This document shows positions 33,843-42,414 of a stretch of DNA of 64,000 bases, piece by piece. The stretch's first letter is position 1. Every line of letters starts with the position of its first letter. The notes beneath the pieces are model-generated. The model was not told where the DNA came from, searched no databases, and was given only the letters and a program-made list of their open reading frames with translations. The translations under genes were made by a program, and so were the position numbers. Source of the DNA: DASSFZ01 sp035292585 (GTDB lineage Bacteria; Chloroflexota; Anaerolineae; Fen-1058); contig DATDPU010000044.1 of the NCBI GenBank assembly GCA_035292585.1, forward strand, positions 33,066 through 97,065, given 5' to 3'.

Positions 33843-36800
33843 TCACCGCCCGCCCAGCACGCCGCGCAGCGCGTCGCAGGCGGGGCACGAGTCGCCGGGC
33901 CGCATGATAGCGTAACCGGCCATCGGGTCAGAATCGTAGCGGGCGAAGTCGGCGTTCCAGATGATCATCAGCCGGACTTTGCCGCTGTTGGCCGACATCG
34001 CCGCGGCTTCGGCCAGCCACTGCGCCTGCTGCGCGACCGTGGTGTTGCGCGCCCAGGCGAAGGCCGGGGCGGTCGACGCCAGGTCGGGATAGCCTTCACC
34101 CGACAGGTAACCCAGCTCGGTGAAGCACACTTTGCGCGCGCCGCCGAACGAGTTGTAATACAGATTCAGCGTCGGCAGGAAGTACCAGCTGTAGTGATTG
34201 CCTTCGGGCCGGCCCGAAGACACCGAAGGCGAGGTGGTGCCCGAGTTGTGATGCGCGCCGACGCAGTCCATGAAGCTGGCTGCGCCCGCGGCGGCCATTT
34301 GCGCCAGGAAAGCATCGTCGTTGCAGCCGTCGGGCGAGCAGCCGGCCGCGCCCCAGTAGCCGGTCGGGGCCGGCGCGCCGCTGATCACCAGTGTGCCGGG
34401 GTTGGCCGCTTTGATCGCGCCGTAAGCTTTGGCTAACAGCGCGGTGTAATTCGCGCCGTGCACCTGTCCGGTGGGCCATTCGCGGTTGATATTGGGTTCG
34501 TTCCACACTTCGATCGCATCGGCCCCGGCGGCGGCCATCGCCGCGACGGCGGCGGCATACTCGCCCTGGTAGCCGGGATCCATCACCCGCGATTTGTCGC
34601 CAATGATGCCGAGCAGGATTTTGAAGCCTTGCGCATGCGCGTTGGCGATCGCGCCGCTGACATCCACACCGGCGTAGGTCTGAATCTTGATCCACTTCAA
34701 GCCCGCATACAGCAACAGGTCGGGGCGGCGGAAGCCGTCGATGTGCGCGCCGGCCTCGAAGCTGCCGATATTGCCGATCGGCGCGACGGGTGCAGGCGCG
34801 GGATTCGACGGCGGCGCGGCGGGAGCGGTCTCCGGGCCGGCATTGATCACCACGGTCAACGTCTGCCCGTAGAAGCCGTCCGCGTTGCGCAGCTGCCACA
34901 TGCCGGTGAAGCTGCCATTCTGCGTCGCGGTCTTCATCGGCACGCTGATCTCGATCTCTCTGCCGATAGCCAGCACGCCGACCTCCACCGTGCTCGGCGC
35001 GCCCAGCTGCGAGCCGCTCACAAACGCGAGCTCGGTGTCGGCGTCCCAGGCGCACGTCCCGTTGTTGCGCACTTTCCAGGTCTTGGTGAACTCTGTGTTG
35101 TTCTCAAAGCGCGCGCCGTCCGGCACGGTCACGTCGGCCACGTAAGCCGCGCTGTAGCAGGCATCTGCCGCCGCGCCGCCGGGCGTGCGGTCACCATCGA
35201 CCGTTCCACCGCCGCTGCCTGCACCGGCGACAACCGCCAGGACTTCTTCTTCGGGGGCAGCCGCGTTGACGACCACCTCCACCGCCCCGCGATCCACCCC
35301 GGCGATCGAGGCCGACACTTCGTAAGCGCCGGCCTTCGCCGGAGCGCGCCAACCCAACCAGGATTCGCTGAGCGCCCGCTCGCTCGCGGTGGTTTTGCCG
35401 TCACTCGCCGTGATCTGCCAGGTGATGTCGATCTCGGCGCCAAGCTTGGCGGTAGATTGTTGACGATAGGCGCGCAGCGCATCGGCCAGGTCCGGGACCG
35501 CCTCGCCGGCCGCGCCCTGCACGACGACGCCGCGCACGTAATGCGGCAGTACGATGCTCAACTCCTTGACGAGCGCGCCAGCGGTGACCAACGTCACCTC
35601 ATGCACAGCGCTCGACTTATCGGTGTACTCGTAGCGATAGACGCCGGCAGTTTCATCGAAGGCGAAGTTGCCGATCGGGCTATCGGGTTGCAGCGTGAAC
35701 GTGACTAGCGCGTTGGCCGTGAGGCTGACCGTCTGGCCGGCATCGACCACGCCCAGCCGCTCGATCGCCTGCTTGAACGAGATGGGGTTGCTCAGGCCAT
35801 TGACCGTGTCGACCGCATTGGCCGTGAGAATCGGCTGGAACTTGTAACGATCCACCTGCGCCGTGGCCCACTCGATGAGCGCGACGCTGTTCATCGGCGC
35901 CTGCACGGCATCGGCAACCCGCCCGAGATGATACCAGTCGTAACCGGCCGTATCCGCCTGACCATCGGCGGCGAACGCCGGCTGCGGCACGACGACGTTC
36001 AGGCGTCGGGCTTGCGCCTTCAAAGCGGCCGACAGATCGGCGACGAAGGCCGTATAAGCGTCGCGATCATTTGCGTCAAGCCCTTGATAATCCAGCGTGA
36101 CGCCGGCATAGCCGGCGGCCAGCGCGACCAGCGTATCGATGTGCGCCTGGCGAGTCTCGGCCAGGCTGAGGACGCCGCGCACCAGATCGGGGTTGGGCTG
36201 GCTCGGGGTGAGATAGTTGCGGACGACGGGATAGATCGCCTGCGACCCGGCAGCCGTTGGCAGGCTCAGTTGATCGCCGCCCAGCGAACCGTCGGCCGCG
36301 ATCACCCAGCCGCTGGGATACAGCTCGGTGACGACACCGGCGAGATCAGCCCTGAGCGCTTCCTGCGCGCCAACCTCCGCCCCAATCGCCGGCGCGATCG
36401 AAGTGGTCTGCATCAGCGCCACGACTTCCGGCAATGCATCGACCGAGGCCAGGATCGCGCCCTCCGCAGGATTCTTGCTGCCGCCGATCCACGACCAGGC
36501 CTTGACTTCAGAATTCCAGGCGTACAGATCGAGTGTGCGTACGGGTTGGGCGCTGTCCGGGATGGCCAGGCTCACGCCGCCGGGCTGCGCCGGCTCGCCG
36601 CACACGGCAATTTGATAAACCGGACTCTCAAGCATCAAGTTGACGGGCAGCGCGTCCCGCGCGGCGACCAGCGTTTCGCCCGCGGCGCCGGAGGAAAAAT
36701 CGGCCGAAGTAACGGCGGTCAGCGTCAGCCGATATGACTGGTTGGGGTGGGCTTGCCGGACGGTCAGGCCGTCGGCGCTTTGGGCCGCAGGCGAATCGGG

Positions 36801-37016
36801 GCCAATCGCCAGCTCGCCGCACGGCTTGAAGATGCGGCCAAATAAGGAGACGGGCGGCAGCAGTAGCCCGGCGGTCACCAAAACGGCGATCGCGCCATAT
36901 AGAATCAGGTTACGGTTGTGTGGAGGAATAGCATTAAGTCTGCGGGCCAAACGAGGTGGCAGGTGGAGCGCGGGACTACCGGGTGGTTCCGGGGTCGGGT
37001 TCGCGTTTTCCGTCAT
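33843..37016 (-). CDS. Pseudo-GH18 / NBR1-like / clan-A glycosidase surface protein, second copy
   Basis: A 1057-residue paralog of the 30476-33553 product with the same domain order: membrane anchor (about 35-60), beta-rich region, GH18-like barrel with LDYQGL at the active strand (the catalytic Glu is replaced by Gln), NBR1-like domain with FTKTWKVRNNGTCAW, and a clan-A domain with VWNEPN and CFTELGYLS. The start at 37016 follows AAGGAG; the frame to 37190 is not supported. Preserving the fold while losing the catalytic residue in both copies, by different substitutions, suggests the barrel is kept as a binding module. Confidence 0.85.
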   Translation of the reverse strand: MTENANPTPEPPGSPALHLPPRLARRLNAIPPHNRNLILYGAIAVLVTAGLLLPPVSLFGRIFKPCGELAIGPDSPAAQSADGLTVRQAHPNQSYRLTLTAVTSADFSSGAAGETLVAARDALPVNLMLESPVYQIAVCGEPAQPGGVSLAIPDSAQPVRTLDLYAWNSEVKAWSWIGGSKNPAEGAILASVDALPEVVALMQTTSIAPAIGAEVGAQEALRADLAGVVTELYPSGWVIAADGSLGGDQLSLPTAAGSQAIYPVVRNYLTPSQPNPDLVRGVLSLAETRQAHIDTLVALAAGYAGVTLDYQGLDANDRDAYTAFVADLSAALKAQARRLNVVVPQPAFAADGQADTAGYDWYHLGRVADAVQAPMNSVALIEWATAQVDRYKFQPILTANAVDTVNGLSNPISFKQAIERLGVVDAGQTVSLTANALVTFTLQPDSPIGNFAFDETAGVYRYEYTDKSSAVHEVTLVTAGALVKELSIVLPHYVRGVVVQGAAGEAVPDLADALRAYRQQSTAKLGAEIDITWQITASDGKTTASERALSESWLGWRAPAKAGAYEVSASIAGVDRGAVEVVVNAAAPEEEVLAVVAGAGSGGGTVDGDRTPGGAAADACYSAAYVADVTVPDGARFENNTEFTKTWKVRNNGTCAWDADTELAFVSGSQLGAPSTVEVGVLAIGREIEISVPMKTATQNGSFTGMWQLRNADGFYGQTLTVVINAGPETAPAAPPSNPAPAPVAPIGNIGSFEAGAHIDGFRRPDLLLYAGLKWIKIQTYAGVDVSGAIANAHAQGFKILLGIIGDKSRVMDPGYQGEYAAAVAAMAAAGADAIEVWNEPNINREWPTGQVHGANYTALLAKAYGAIKAANPGTLVISGAPAPTGYWGAAGCSPDGCNDDAFLAQMAAAGAASFMDCVGAHHNSGTTSPSVSSGRPEGNHYSWYFLPTLNLYYNSFGGARKVCFTELGYLSGEGYPDLASTAPAFAWARNTTVAQQAQWLAEAAAMSANSGKVRLMIIWNADFARYDSDPMAGYAIMRPGDSCPACDALRGVLGGR

Positions 37017-37238
37017 ACAGAATCCAACTCCTTTGTACATAAAAGGACGGCGGGGCCGCCGTCGTGCTCGGCCGTCAGCGGCCGGCACAGTGTGGCTGAG
37101 GTAGCGCCGGTCTCGGAAACCTGCTGCAGCGCCGGTAGAAGCCGGACCGAGGGTAGGCGAGATTCTAGCATGGGGAGGGTTTTCGCGCAAATGGACGGTG
37201 ACCCGGCAGGAATCCCGTACTTATACGTGGGGGAAAAC

Positions 37239-37400
37239 CCGTAGGGGTAGCTGCGGGGTTACCCCGCCTGCGAGCATCCGGGCGCTGGGCGGCAGTGCAA
37301 CTGCCGCCCGAACAGAGGCTATCCGGGCGCTGGGCAGCAGTGCAACTGCCGCCCAAACAGAGGCTATCCGGGAGATGGGCAGCAGTTCAACTGCTGCCCA
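37239..37400. repeat. 45-bp tandem array of family-A palindromes
   Basis: Three hairpins at 37287-37309, 37332-37354 and 37377-37399, 45 bases apart and joined by AACAGAGGCTATCCGGG spacers. Stems: gggcggcagt/actgccgccc (perfect), gggcagcagt/actgccgccc (one A.C mismatch), gggcagcagt/actgctgccc (perfect again). A fourth, different hairpin (GCGGGGT/ACCCCGC, preceded by GTAG) sits at about 37239-37266. The remainder of the 37017-37421 gap holds no gene. Confidence 0.92.
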
Positions 37401-37421
37401 AACAGACCAACCGCAAAGGGG

Positions 37422-38060
37422 TCAACCCGACAGCGGTGAGGTGATGAACACGCCGCCCAAGTAGACCAGGTACAGCCCGCAGGCGACGATCAGCCACTTG
37501 TACAGCGAGTCGGTCAGCCAGCGACGCCCGCTGCCGACGACGCCGGACAGCACGCTATCCCACACATAGTCGGCGGAGATATGCCCCAGGTAGAAAGCCA
37601 GCACGCCGACGAAGCCGAGCGCCTGCGACGTGAGAATGTAAGTCGCGGCGACGGTGACCCACCAGGCATACCAGAATGGATTCACGACAGTGGCCGCAGC
37701 GCCCAGGCCGATCAGCCGCCAATTGTTGAGCGGCCTCACCTCGCCGCCGGGCCGGGGCAACACCATGCGGCCTTTGAGCGCGCCCCAGGCCATCTGGAGG
37801 CCCATCCACAACAACAAGACGCCGCCCAGTAGCGCGATCGCCGTAGTGAGCGTCGGCGTGTTCAGGCCCGCGCTGAGGCCCAGCACCAACAGCCCAACCA
37901 TGACCAATTCGAGCAGCGCGTGTCCGGTGGCGACGAGCGGCCCGACGATAAAACCGCGTCGCGCGCTCTCGGAGATGATGGCGGTGGTGACCGGCCCCGG
38001 CGTTACGACTGCGCCGAAACCGACGACGAACGAGAAGGCGAACAACAAAGGTAATGTCAT
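37422..38060 (-). CDS. LysE/RhtB-family exporter
   Basis: A 212-residue protein with six hydrophobic helices and the LysE signature VVTPGPVTTAIISE near residue 20, plus NPFWYAWW around residue 125, both typical of amino-acid exporters of the LysE/RhtB superfamily. The substrate is not predictable. It starts two bases after the stop of the DNA methyltransferase gene, so the two are coupled, an unusual pairing. Confidence 0.85.
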   Translation of the reverse strand: MTLPLLFAFSFVVGFGAVVTPGPVTTAIISESARRGFIVGPLVATGHALLELVMVGLLVLGLSAGLNTPTLTTAIALLGGVLLLWMGLQMAWGALKGRMVLPRPGGEVRPLNNWRLIGLGAAATVVNPFWYAWWVTVAATYILTSQALGFVGVLAFYLGHISADYVWDSVLSGVVGSGRRWLTDSLYKWLIVACGLYLVYLGGVFITSPLSG

Positions 38061-38062
38061 TT

Positions 38063-39004
38063 TTATTCTCGGTGTGCCTGGCCGTCTTTGTGGTTACTGT
38101 TCTTCTTCTGATGATCGACGCCTGAGGCCGGTTCGTCCAGGCGCACCTTGTCGAAGACGGCGATCAGCTGCTGTTCGCGGACCGATAGCGGCTCGTTCAA
38201 CCGCCGGGTAGCCAGCTCCACGTATTTGGGGATGATCTCGTAACCAACAAACGAGCGTCCCAGCCCGCGCGCCACCTTGAGCGTCTGTCCCGACCCGGCA
38301 AACGGGTCGAGCACCAAATCGCCGGGATACGAGTAGAGCTGGATCAGGCGGTAGGGGATTTCCTCCGGGAACGGGCAGGGATGATCCAGATGATCGGGCG
38401 GGATCGGCGCGACGTGCCACACATTATTCGCCACGTCCAGCGTGAACAGCTTGTTGATCGAAAAACGCCCTTTCGACTTCTGTTCCCGGCTGCGATCCTT
38501 GAAGATGCGCGGCCCCGGCTTGCGAAAAATCAAAATGTACTCGGTCATGATGTTGGGATAGAAGTAGCCAGGGTAAGGATTCTGAACGGCGATGCCGGCG
38601 CGCTTCACACCCGCCGTGCACTTGTGCCAGATGATCTCCTGGTGAAACTCCCAACCTGCGCCGCGCACGCCCGCCAGCCGCGCGACCAGTTCGAACGGCG
38701 CCGGGTAATGATCGCCATCCAGCAACACGGTCCCCACGACGACGGCGCAGAAGCCGCCGGGTTTTGTCACGCGCCACACTTCGCTGAAGATGCGCTCCAG
38801 CCAATCGAGATAGTCGGCATACTCGGCGTAGCCGTTGACGCGCGAGGCGCCCCGCGTGCGGTACGGCTGCGCCTTGTTCGAGGCGTGGAGATCGTAATCG
38901 ATCGCGTTCCAGTAAGGCGGCGAGGTGACGGTCAAAGCGACACTGCCCTCCGCCAGCTCAGGCATCGTCTCGCACGAATGCGGGAAGATTCGATCAATCA
39001 CCAT
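38063..39004 (-). CDS. DNA methyltransferase, SPPY (N4-cytosine/N6-adenine) type
   Basis: A 313-residue beta-group amino-methyltransferase. The catalytic motif TSPPYW (27-32) is followed by a target-recognition region, and the SAM-binding motif DPFAGSGQT lies near residue 235. SPPY favours N4-cytosine methylation, although some adenine enzymes share it. GAGG lies upstream of the ATG at 39004; an earlier TTG at 39016 is in frame but less likely. No restriction endonuclease gene is adjacent, so it appears to be an orphan methylase that may mark chromosomal sites. Confidence 0.88.
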   Translation of the reverse strand: MVIDRIFPHSCETMPELAEGSVALTVTSPPYWNAIDYDLHASNKAQPYRTRGASRVNGYAEYADYLDWLERIFSEVWRVTKPGGFCAVVVGTVLLDGDHYPAPFELVARLAGVRGAGWEFHQEIIWHKCTAGVKRAGIAVQNPYPGYFYPNIMTEYILIFRKPGPRIFKDRSREQKSKGRFSINKLFTLDVANNVWHVAPIPPDHLDHPCPFPEEIPYRLIQLYSYPGDLVLDPFAGSGQTLKVARGLGRSFVGYEIIPKYVELATRRLNEPLSVREQQLIAVFDKVRLDEPASGVDHQKKNSNHKDGQAHRE

Positions 39005-39040
39005 GCACCTCGTCAAGGCTTAGGAAAGTGTTTAGAAATT

Positions 39041-39103
39041 GCTCGAAGCCCGCGTCCTCGCGGGCCACTGCGCAACCAACCGCGAGGACGCGGTTGGGGA
39101 GCA
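39041..39103. repeat. Family-B paired palindromes
   Basis: Hairpin 1 is GCCCGCG/CGCGGGC around loop TCCT (39048-39065). Hairpin 2 is CCAACCGCG/CGCGGTTGG around loop AGGA (39076-39097). The loops are complementary and the pair is framed by GCTC and GAGC. The same layout with different outer stems occurs at 49961. Confidence 0.88.
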
Positions 39104-39118
39104 TTCTGCAAACAGTCG

Positions 39119-40162
39119 CTAAGAGGAGGATGGGTTCGCCGTGCGATTCGCGTGCGCGCGCAAGACCGCTTCGTACACGCCGAGATAACCGTCGACCATT
39201 TGAGCGTGCGTGAAGTGGTCGGCTACGTGTTGGCGAATACGCCGGCGCTCCAGATCGCAAACCGACGGCAGGACGGCGGCCGCTTCGTCGACGTTGGCGA
39301 CGATGAAGCCGGTCTCGCCCGACTTGACGAGTTCCGGCACTGCGCCGCGCGGCGTGGCGATCACCGGCGTGCCGCAGGCCATCGCCTCGATCAGGCTGAG
39401 GCCGAACGGCTCCTCAAAGTTGACGAGATGGAGCAACGCATACGCATCGCCCAACAGCTTATCGCGCCGATCCGGGCCGACCGAGCCGATATACTGAACT
39501 TGATCGCCGTCCAATTGCGGCGCGACTTCGCGCTCGAAATAGTCGCGATCCTGGATGATGCCCGCGATGATCAGGCGGCGCTGGGCGCGGCGCGCCGCCT
39601 GGATCGCCTCGACCACGCCTTTATCGGGATGGATGCGGCCAAAGAACAACAGATAGTCGCCCGGCTCCCGCCGCAGTGTGAACTCGTCGAGGCGAATGCC
39701 GTGGTAGACCGTGGCGACGTAGTCGAGGCTGGGGTGGCGATCGGCGTTGCTGATCGAGACGTAGTAACCCCGGCCGTTGTACTTCTGATAGACCGGCAGG
39801 ATGCGCTCGGACGAGAAACCATGAATCGTGGTCAGCAGCGGCGTGCGCACCAGTCCGCTGTAGGATAGCGGCAGAAAATCGAAGTGATTGTGGATGAGAT
39901 CGAATTCGGCGGCGCGCTCGAAGACTTCCGAGATGTGCAGGCATTCCCACACTTTCGGGTCCAGGGCGGGGTCTTCGGAATAAGGGCGCGGGCAGACCGA
40001 GGCCAGCCGGGCCTGGGTGATCGAATCGCCGGTGGCGAACAGTGTGACGTCCACGCCGCGCTTGACCAGCCCTTCCGTCAACAACGATGCAACTTGTTCC
40101 CACGGCCCATAGTGGCGCGGCGGCACGCGCCAGGAAATCGGGGCAAGCATTGCGATGTGCAT
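39119..40162 (-). CDS. GT4-family glycosyltransferase
   Basis: A 347-residue cytoplasmic glycosyltransferase with the GT-B fold: an N-terminal half beginning MHIAMLAPISWRVPP with the WEQVASLL region, and a C-terminal half with YLLFFGRIHPDKG and the nucleotide-sugar motif EEPFGLSLIEAMACGTPVIA, whose two Glu are typical of GT4. Such enzymes build cell-surface glycans or glycolipids. It stands alone between a family-B repeat and a 15-bp tandem repeat, and no other glycan gene is adjacent. Confidence 0.9.
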   Translation of the reverse strand: MHIAMLAPISWRVPPRHYGPWEQVASLLTEGLVKRGVDVTLFATGDSITQARLASVCPRPYSEDPALDPKVWECLHISEVFERAAEFDLIHNHFDFLPLSYSGLVRTPLLTTIHGFSSERILPVYQKYNGRGYYVSISNADRHPSLDYVATVYHGIRLDEFTLRREPGDYLLFFGRIHPDKGVVEAIQAARRAQRRLIIAGIIQDRDYFEREVAPQLDGDQVQYIGSVGPDRRDKLLGDAYALLHLVNFEEPFGLSLIEAMACGTPVIATPRGAVPELVKSGETGFIVANVDEAAAVLPSVCDLERRRIRQHVADHFTHAQMVDGYLGVYEAVLRAHANRTANPSSS

Positions 40163-40172
40163 AGAGAGCGTT

Positions 40173-40216
40173 CGGTAACAGGTAGACAGGTAACAGGTAA
40201 ACGGGTAACAGGTAAG
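40173..40216. repeat. Intergenic 15-bp tandem repeat
   Basis: About three units of CAGGTAACAGGTARA, directly upstream of the glycosyltransferase start. It is the same unit as the translated array inside the desulfurase gene at 5473. Confidence 0.85.
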
Positions 40217-40222
40217 CGAGGG

Positions 40223-40777
40223 TTAACTTCCCTCGATGAAGACGGGCAGGTGGCCCAACGCGATGATATCTTTCCACTTGGCGCGCTCGCCCTCGGTGAA
40301 CACCGCCATCGTGGCGACGATCTGGCCGCCGGCCTTCTCGACGATCAGGCGCATGCCTTGCAGCGTGCTGCCCGTGCTGATCACGTCATCCACCAACACC
40401 ACGCGCTTGCCGTCGATCAGCGCGCGATCTTTTTCGTCCAGAAAGAGGGTCTGTGGCTGGCCGGTGGTGATGCTCAACGTTTCGGCGCTGACGCTCTCGC
40501 CCATGTACGGCTTGTAGGATTTGCGCAGCACCACGTAGGGCAGCTGGCTTTCGACGGCGAGCGCGTGCGCCAGCGGGATACTCTTCGCTTCGGCCGTGAC
40601 GAGCACTTCAGCTTCCGGCGGGATGCGCCGGGCCAATGCTTTGGCCGCCGCCTGCACGATCTCGGTATCGCCGAGCATGTTGAAGATCGCGATGCGCACG
40701 CCGGGTGCGACTTCGAACAGCGAGAGCTCGCGGTTAAGTCCGGCGATTTTCACGGTGTGGGTTTTTCGATTGGTCAT
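40223..40777 (-). CDS. Adenine-phosphoribosyltransferase-like protein
   Basis: A 184-residue type I phosphoribosyltransferase. The PRPP-binding signature VVLVDDVISTGST lies near residues 125-137, with the preceding Tyr/Arg-containing hood region (VLRKSYKPYMGES) characteristic of the Apt branch. It is predicted to salvage adenine to AMP, but some Apt-like proteins act on other bases or as regulators. GGAGG lies upstream of the ATG. The 293-base gap behind it (40778-41070) contains a family-G hairpin and no gene. Confidence 0.85.
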   Translation of the reverse strand: MTNRKTHTVKIAGLNRELSLFEVAPGVRIAIFNMLGDTEIVQAAAKALARRIPPEAEVLVTAEAKSIPLAHALAVESQLPYVVLRKSYKPYMGESVSAETLSITTGQPQTLFLDEKDRALIDGKRVVLVDDVISTGSTLQGMRLIVEKAGGQIVATMAVFTEGERAKWKDIIALGHLPVFIEGS

Positions 40778-40850
40778 GGAGTCCTCCGGCAGTTTCGACT
40801 AATTCTAGCACAGCCGCACCGGATGGAAAACGGATGAACCGATGTGTACG

Positions 40851-40867
40851 AGTCGCCTCCTGGCGAC
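40851..40867. repeat. Family-G (REP-like) hairpin
   Basis: GTCGCC/GGCGAC around loop TCCT, preceded by TGTACGA; relatives at 54786 and 60907 carry TGTAGGA at the same place. Confidence 0.65.
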
Positions 40868-41070
40868 AACGAAAGCCGAAATCGGGTTTCTCCGTTCCCT
40901 TACCTTCCCCAACGCAACAGGCGCGCATCGATGCCCGGCGGGGACTGGGCTGTCAGTAGAATATAAAAGCGCCGCGCCAACAACTCGGCGCAGCGCAATT
41001 GTATCATCCTCACCCGGTTGCCGGCGCTCCCCGCTTTTCATCAAATGCGGAGAGGGAGCACGGGCCAGGT

Positions 41071-42060
41071 CTACGTCACGATCGTGACATTCAGCATATC
41101 CAGCACAAACTGGATCGGGTTGAGGATCGTCGTCGTGTTCGAACCGGCATAGAGCAGTCCGACCACGCGCTTGCTCATATCCAGCACGGCCGAACCCGAA
41201 TCGCCGCCCTGGCTCATCGCGCCGGCCATCAGCTGGCTGGTGAAGGTGGCGAGCGGCCCACCGTAATTGACCGTGACCGTCACATCGATCTGCAGAATGG
41301 TGCTGGTGGTGTACCCGGTCGTCCGGCCCGACTTCTGCACGGCCGTCCCCAGCGTAGCCGTGCCGACTCCGGCGGGCACGCCGATGTTGAGGATGTCGGG
41401 GTTGACGAGATTCGGAGTCGTTGGCCGGGCCAGCGCCGCGTCGATCTTGTTATTTCCCGGCTCTTGTTGTGCGGGCGAGCGCGGCTTCAGGCCGAGCAGC
41501 GCCAGCAGCTGCGCCAGACAGCCCGGCGGCGCGGGGGTCGCGCCGTCGAACGCGATCGGGATGAACTCGGCCAGCGTCCCGATCTGGTCGGCGGCCGCGC
41601 CGCCATCGTAGGGGCCGGGTTGCAAAATCGCGTCGCCGATCTGCGCGGTGTTGCTGTTCGCCAAAACGTGATTGTTGCTCAGGATGAGTATTTCGCTGCC
41701 TTTGCGCACCAGGCAGCCTAGCGTCCCGGCGGTGATTTGATAGTGGCCGATGCTCACGCCGGGGCGCGCGGGTCGCATCTTTTGCTTGGGGTCTTGAAAG
41801 GCGACGATCTCGCCCGTCTCGACCACATCGGTTGGCACGCCATCGACCGTCTTGGGCACGACGTCTTCCGGCGCCAGTTGAGCAAGCGGGAGTTTCTGAA
41901 CCACGGAAACGATGACCGCCGGTTCGTTCGTCGGCGTGTCTCCGGCGATCTTGAACCCGACGCCGGTAGCGACCACGTTCGCCTTTTGCATCAGGCTGGC
42001 TTCGACCTGGCGTTTCAATGTGCGCGCCGCAGCCAGCGCGGGACCCTGCATGGACTCCAT
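41071..42060 (-). CDS. Trypsin-like serine protease with N-terminal pro-like domain
   Basis: A 329-residue protein with no signal peptide. Residues 1-90 form a small domain with NVVATGVGFK, VSVVQKLPLAQL and GVPTDVVETGEI. Residues about 100-329 carry a His131-Asp207-Ser288 triad (LSNNHVLA, KIDAALA, SQGGDSGSAV), matching trypsin-fold proteases of the Nal1-like branch. AGGAGAAA precedes the ATG. The neighbouring 88-residue protein is a free copy of the N-terminal domain, which suggests a propeptide, chaperone or inhibitor role. No export signal is seen, so it may act in the cytoplasm or leave by another route. Confidence 0.82.
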   Translation of the reverse strand: MESMQGPALAAARTLKRQVEASLMQKANVVATGVGFKIAGDTPTNEPAVIVSVVQKLPLAQLAPEDVVPKTVDGVPTDVVETGEIVAFQDPKQKMRPARPGVSIGHYQITAGTLGCLVRKGSEILILSNNHVLANSNTAQIGDAILQPGPYDGGAAADQIGTLAEFIPIAFDGATPAPPGCLAQLLALLGLKPRSPAQQEPGNNKIDAALARPTTPNLVNPDILNIGVPAGVGTATLGTAVQKSGRTTGYTTSTILQIDVTVTVNYGGPLATFTSQLMAGAMSQGGDSGSAVLDMSKRVVGLLYAGSNTTTILNPIQFVLDMLNVTIVT

Positions 42061-42092
42061 GTGAGTTTTCTCCTGTGGTGGAACTGGGGCAG

Positions 42093-42359
42093 CTAACGGC
42101 CGCCTTGGGCTCGAATCTCGCCCGTCTCGACGACGTCGACGGGCACACCCTCGATGGCCGACGGGATGGCCTCACCGGGTTTCAATTGAGACATCGGCAG
42201 CTTATGCTTGACGGAGACGACGATCGACACAGTATCGGTCGGTACGCCGCCGCGCTGGCCGTAACCCACCCCCACCGCGACGACGTTCGGCTTGCGCAGC
42301 AGCTCCTGTTCGTGACGGCGTTTCACCTCCATCGCATGCTGAACTGGATCTTGAGACAT
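42093..42359 (-). CDS. Stand-alone copy of the protease N-terminal domain
   Basis: An 88-residue protein closely matching residues 20-86 of the downstream protease: RKPNVVAVGVG, VSVKHKLPMSQLKPGE and GVPVDVVETGEI align without large gaps. It lacks any catalytic residue. It is transcribed just upstream of the protease gene (32 bases apart), so both are probably made together. By analogy with intramolecular pro-domains it may inhibit or help fold the protease in trans; this is inference. Confidence 0.8.
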   Translation of the reverse strand: MSQDPVQHAMEVKRRHEQELLRKPNVVAVGVGYGQRGGVPTDTVSIVVSVKHKLPMSQLKPGEAIPSAIEGVPVDVVETGEIRAQGGR

Positions 42360-42376
42360 GGCACGCTCCTTTTACA

Positions 42377-42414
42377 CAAGACGAAGGACGAACGACGCAT
42401 GGCCCTTCGTCCTA
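42377..42414. repeat. Family-F stutter palindrome
   Basis: AGACGAAGGACGAACGAC and CCCTTCGTCCT flank a short loop, between the SRAP gene and the pro-like domain gene; it touches the SRAP stop. Confidence 0.65.

Noticed and set aside
40778..41070. Short open frames between the phosphoribosyltransferase and protease genes
   Set aside because: They show no ribosome binding site or domain; the region holds a family-G hairpin and upstream sequence of the phosphoribosyltransferase gene.
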